The notes under the pieces were generated by a model that worked only from the letters and a program-made list of their open reading frames with translations, was not told the origin of the DNA and did no database searches. From Whalleya microplaca (taxonomy: Eukaryota; Ascomycota; Sordariomycetes; Xylariales; Xylariaceae), in assembly GCA_022497155.1 (NCBI GenBank), contig MU385710.1, positions 310,001 to 374,000 on the forward strand: DNA of 64,000 nucleotides, read 5' to 3'. The first letter of the stretch is position 1. The number at the start of each line of letters is the position of its first letter. Below, piece after piece: positions 60,352 through 64,000 of the stretch. The position numbers and the translations under genes are program-made.

Positions 60352-62454
60352 CTACTGACCCTCAAAGTACGTTGTTGTCAACGATCGAACCGTAGTCGGG
60401 ATAATGAATGCCTCCTGGTAGCAAGGACTTCGAGTCATAACCATCAGTGACTGTCTTCTAGATAGAAGAATATAAATGACTATAATCCACAAAGCGGTGG
60501 CGAGCATAAATCCGATTATGAAGTAAATAACAAAGTTTTTTGATTGGATGGTATTTCGAACTTTATAAAATGCTTGTGAGCGGTGGAATTTTTCCCAATG
60601 TTGTAATAGATTCAGGCAGGCTGGTAGATACAAGGACTTGGCCTCTAAAGATTCTGCTTCTTTCTGATATGCTGTAGGCTGAGAGATTTCGATAGATGTG
60701 GTTTGGTTTTCAACCTCGAATCTACTGCCTTGCTCTATCTCATCACTAATATGTTTGCTAAGCAGAGTTAATCTGTTTCTATCGAACCATTCATGCTTTA
60801 AGACTTCTTCGATATCAATCCGTTCCTCAGGATCATATTTTATGATTCTCCGTAATAGGTCCCCCAGAACCTTGACCTCTTCGTCGGGGACTTTCAAAAT
60901 AGTCTCCTTCCATTCTCCGTAGTCGAGATCCATTTCATTATGATTGAGTAGAGGGAGATGATACTTTCTGTCCATTCCGATCTCTATGTCAATGCGGTTC
61001 GTGTATCCAAATTTCTCCGCTTTATACTCGACGAACTTTATCAATCGATCGTATGCTTCCGGTCTGGTTACCGGTCTTAAGGGTTCATCTGAGCCCTCGG
61101 ATTGGCCATCTGGGAAATATAGTCCCCATTCGAACGATACTTCGGTGGGGCCCCACATCAACCAGTTCAAATCATTTTCACCCAGCTTTGATTGCTTTTC
61201 AGCAGTATAGTCCCTCCAATCCCTTCCAGCGTCTTCCAGATCTTCCTTAAGTCGACCATAGTACGCACTTCGGTATGGCTCAGGCAGTGGTCCCAGCATT
61301 ACTTCTATGCACAGTGCATAACTGGGATGATTGTAACTAAATAACTCTGCATTGGCCCGAACCTTGAGAATAGAGCAAGCAAGGGACCAAATATCGGCTG
61401 GCATCCCAGGGTCGCAACCAAAAACAGCCTCTGGTGCACCATACTTACAAGGGATTCCTGAAAAGCTTGGAGACTTAGATGCTCTGAACGACTCTCCAAA
61501 GTCTGTGATGACGAGGTCATTTGTGATTCCCAAACATTTCATGTCTACAGGAACGACCTTATATTTGGGTACCATTGGGCCCGGGTGAACACGAGAGACA
61601 GTTGATACAGACTCAAGTTTCGGGTCTCCGAGGATATTTTTCATATCTTCTTTCATGATATGGGAAATATCTTTCAACCGTATTAACATGTTGTGAGGAG
61701 TTAAATCGCCGTGGCAAATTTCCTGTTTGTGAAGAAACCTTAACGCTGTGGCGGCTTGAAAAAAGAGGTCATTGAGCCTAGAAATGCCCTCCTCGGTATC
61801 TTGAGTTCTCCATTTATAATCAATCGAAGGTCCAAGAACAGGAAGAACCTCACAAAGATGCCTACCATTTGGCCCATCGATCCAGAAATGCTCCAGCGGC
61901 AATGTGATATGATTGGCCTCCCATTCGCTGCGATCGAAGCCTCCCTGCTTTTCGAGATACTTCAACAACTGGAGCTCCGCTCTCTCCTCGTACGATTCGT
62001 CTGCCCGGTTGATCTTTACAGCCCGCCATTCTTTGTCCTTGATTTCATAACATAACCAAATTGTGGCAAAGCCACCAAATCCAAGCTTGTGTATGACTTC
62101 GAAGCGGCCGGCTATAATATCCCCTAGGTGGACAGGATGAAAACCGCCAGGATGATAACTGTAAATGTCTTCCGTATCCTCGCTGGGTAAGCCAATATAT
62201 TGCGGGATATCGACTATTCTTGGGATTTGATCATCATTCTGGACAGTGGCTACTTCGTTCACATATTCATTGCAATCGAATGTTGTGTGTGTAAGATCTG
62301 GTGAATTTGCTGCTTCATCAATGGCAAAGTCCGGAGTACTAGTTCTGAGCAGTATAGAACTATTTACGAATGCTTTATTCGAAAGTTCGTTACTTTTAGT
62401 AGAGACGGCATCCTGGGGAGCATCTGATCTGCCAGAGCTGGACGACAATGCCAT
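60352..62454 (-). CDS. SRPK-like protein kinase with C-terminal TM segment, paralogue 3
   Basis: 700 residues from ATG 62454, intronless. A Ser/Thr-rich N-terminal region of about 100 residues is followed by YHPGGFHPVHLGD, glycine loop KLGFGGFATIW, RAVKINRADE, catalytic loop CHGDLTPHNML, ITDFGESF, YGAPEA, LLGPLPEPYR-type segment (MLGPLPEPYR) and KVPDEEVKVLGDLL. A single hydrophobic helix (FVIYFIIGFMLATALWIIVIYILL) is followed by a tail nearly the same as in kinase 1, with SPCYQEAFIIPTTVRS and final TYFEGQ. Kinases 1 and 3 are therefore closest in the tail. The conserved short tail on the far side of the membrane hints at a shared partner or sorting signal. Activity is likely since the Lys, the catalytic Asp and DFG are intact. 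Confidence 0.85.
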   Translation of the reverse strand: MALSSSSGRSDAPQDAVSTKSNELSNKAFVNSSILLRTSTPDFAIDEAANSPDLTHTTFDCNEYVNEVATVQNDDQIPRIVDIPQYIGLPSEDTEDIYSYHPGGFHPVHLGDIIAGRFEVIHKLGFGGFATIWLCYEIKDKEWRAVKINRADESYEERAELQLLKYLEKQGGFDRSEWEANHITLPLEHFWIDGPNGRHLCEVLPVLGPSIDYKWRTQDTEEGISRLNDLFFQAATALRFLHKQEICHGDLTPHNMLIRLKDISHIMKEDMKNILGDPKLESVSTVSRVHPGPMVPKYKVVPVDMKCLGITNDLVITDFGESFRASKSPSFSGIPCKYGAPEAVFGCDPGMPADIWSLACSILKVRANAELFSYNHPSYALCIEVMLGPLPEPYRSAYYGRLKEDLEDAGRDWRDYTAEKQSKLGENDLNWLMWGPTEVSFEWGLYFPDGQSEGSDEPLRPVTRPEAYDRLIKFVEYKAEKFGYTNRIDIEIGMDRKYHLPLLNHNEMDLDYGEWKETILKVPDEEVKVLGDLLRRIIKYDPEERIDIEEVLKHEWFDRNRLTLLSKHISDEIEQGSRFEVENQTTSIEISQPTAYQKEAESLEAKSLYLPACLNLLQHWEKFHRSQAFYKVRNTIQSKNFVIYFIIGFMLATALWIIVIYILLSRRQSLMVMTRSPCYQEAFIIPTTVRSLTTTYFEGQ

Positions 62455-63240
62455 GTTCCTGGGATAGAGTATGTGTACTATGACTTCTACGTTGCCTTGG
62501 ATGAAGAATGTGTAAAGAAGCTAGCAATCGGACTTCAATATATATAATCGCACGTCCCATCAATAGGAAGCAGGATATTTGGTCTGAAAGAGAAAGTCGC
62601 GAACATTCTTTGTATTGCAATACAACTGCTATTAAAGTGACGATTGTATGAAAGGGCTGGCCTGACTGCGACACTGTCAAACAACGGTACAAAGGGCTCA
62701 CATAATTTAGATATAGAGTATAAATGTAATATCTCAACTATAGTGTATCATGTCTTATGTATCAACCCTTTCATACCTACCATGGTCTTATTACTATGTC
62801 ATCGACATTGTTAATGCCTTAGCGCTTGACTGCATGGTTCCATTCACGGAACTACACTAAATGTCAAATGAAAGTACTATCGTGTAATGCCTTAGAGATT
62901 CATTAATATATCACACAGTTTAATGGTAACCAAAAGCTATAAAGCGAGAAACGTCAAAAGTTACAATACTTTCGGTAGAAGTCGCCGTAGGTAGGCGGCT
63001 GTGCGATTTACTTGCTGTACTATAGCTTATCCAAGTTCTAGATGCACTTAGACTTTGTAATAATCATCATATATTTATCATAATCTTTGATATCTTCCGC
63101 ATCAAGCTTTTCAGGTAATGCATGAGTGTGTCTCAGAGAAGCACACAGTAATGCTAGTATCCAACTATACAGTTATCTTGATTGAGGAACATTACAATGT
63201 ATAAATTGAAATAGCGTTCTAATATCTGTTATAAGTATGC
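62455..63240. other. intergenic, AT-rich
   Basis: Promoter side of kinase 3 and 3' flank of the second unknown gene. No gene supported. Confidence 0.5.
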
Positions 63241-63954
63241 TTATTCATTAATAGATTTCAAAGCCCGCCTTTGTGCCCGTTGAGTTCCCGTGGCATATTT
63301 CAGGGTGTACACCGGGGTTTCGGAAGGCTTAGGGATGATGGCCTCTGGTGGGGTTTTGTTAGGGGGATAATAACCCCATACAAAATATTCAGGGTTATAA
63401 CCACCTGGCTGCTTACGTTCATGTGGATGGGTCAAACGCCCATCAGTTACATAAACATGAACCGTAACATTTACTGTGTCTCCTGTTTTGCCGAGGCGAA
63501 AGCTTATATGGGCTTCGGCACCTGTCTTAACCTTTTCTCCGGTCCAGGTCGTAGTATTCGATATACCGTGATATGGAGCTCTGTGGGTGCTATTAGTTCT
63601 GCCACTCTAATTAAAGCAAGGCATTTACCTACATCATCCATATGTGATTACATTGCCATTTTGCAGCAATTTTTCGTGCCCATGCTTCATCACTCTCTAA
63701 ATCCTCCATTTCCTTCACCGGCAGTTGGCTGTTGAAATCGTAGGTCCATTTGATCTAATGTAATATGTAAGTAGTACCATTTACGATATATAAGCTTTTC
63801 TAGATACCTTAGGATCAGCTACAGTCCCTCTACCAATATTCCTATAAGGTGTTTCATCCTTTCTCTTCATATCAGGACTAAGGTTACCTCCCCGTGGGAA
63901 GCTCATCTTCTCAGGTAGCCATCGGAGGTTTGGCAAGTCCTTTTTCTGTTTCAT
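63241..63954 (-). CDS. unknown small protein, copy 2 of a local paralogous pair
   Basis: Exons 63954..63808, 63754..63633 and 63589..63241 encode 205 residues. Introns are 53 nt (GTATCT...TTAG) and 43 nt (GTAGGT, ACTAAT branch, ATAG). Blocks: NLRWLPEKMSFPRGG, YRNIGRGTVADPK, SDEAWARKIAAKW, then TWTGEKVKTGAEAHISFRLG and TVNVTVHVYVTDG, which look like paired beta-strands, and a Pro/Tyr-rich end (GYNPEYFVWGYYPP). No secretion signal, TM helix or known domain. Exon phases and boundaries agree with the copy at 59.0 kb. The gene is complete inside the window; its promoter runs to the window end. Confidence 0.68.
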
Positions 63955-64000
63955 GATTTCGTATTTTAAGGCGTTCTAACCAATACGACCAACTAGTTAT

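Noticed and set aside
63271..63735. 154-residue plus-strand open frame
   Set aside because: Antisense to the unknown gene at 63.2 kb, whose exons and phases match its paralogue at 59 kb.
1..64000. CRISPR arrays, tRNA or rRNA genes, complete transposons, telomeric repeats
   Set aside because: Looked for spaced repeats, T-loop and anticodon patterns, terminal inverted repeats with transposase motifs and TTAGGG tracts; none was found by eye. A tRNA scan and repeat search would be decisive.

Overview
The window is genomic DNA of a filamentous ascomycete, probably a Sordariomycete. Genes are spaced out, most introns are 45-170 nt with GT...CTAAC...AG signals, and protein families are fungal: a two-finger C2H2 regulator of AmdX type, the Vam7 SNARE, KP4-like and Alt a 1-like small secreted proteins, a Pth11/rhodopsin-type receptor and SRPK-like kinases. 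Genus cannot be fixed from the sequence. All spliced models below were built by eye from splice signals, reading frame and family conservation.

Layout. 0-4.6 kb: two spliced genes for secreted proteins of unknown function on the minus strand. 4.6-18.1 kb: a 13.4-kb gene desert ending in a pyrimidine- and microsatellite-rich leader. 18.1-22.1 kb: a three-exon C2H2 transcription factor. 22-27.5 kb: simple repeats and the 3' half of a spliced rhodopsin-like receptor gene. 27.5-34.3 kb: housekeeping-like genes (D-2-hydroxyacid dehydrogenase, secreted cupin_5 protein, sarcosine/fructosyl-amino-acid oxidase-type flavoprotein, VAM7). 35-38.3 kb: a divergent pair of KP4-like genes, a decayed third copy and an orphan Cys-rich exon. 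39.6-42.7 kb: an atypical small kinase and a GH43 glycosidase.

43.9-48.1 kb (minus) is the most striking locus: an adenylosuccinate synthetase homologue that can be followed from Met to stop through 29 exons and 28 introns in 4.2 kb. It has micro-exons of 5, 11, 11, 14, 17, 20 and 21 nt and a P-loop split over three exons. The concatenated exons keep one frame and the whole family signature, but carry two in-frame stops and a one-base excess at one junction, so the present copy looks decayed.

49.9-64 kb: an Alt a 1-like secreted protein, then an AT-rich block holding three paralogous SRPK-like kinases, each with one transmembrane segment near the C-terminus, and a fourth kinase in ruins. Interleaved are two paralogous three-exon genes of an unrecognised family (59.0-59.7 kb and 63.2-64.0 kb). 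The alternation kinase, unknown, kinase, unknown suggests a duplicated gene pair.
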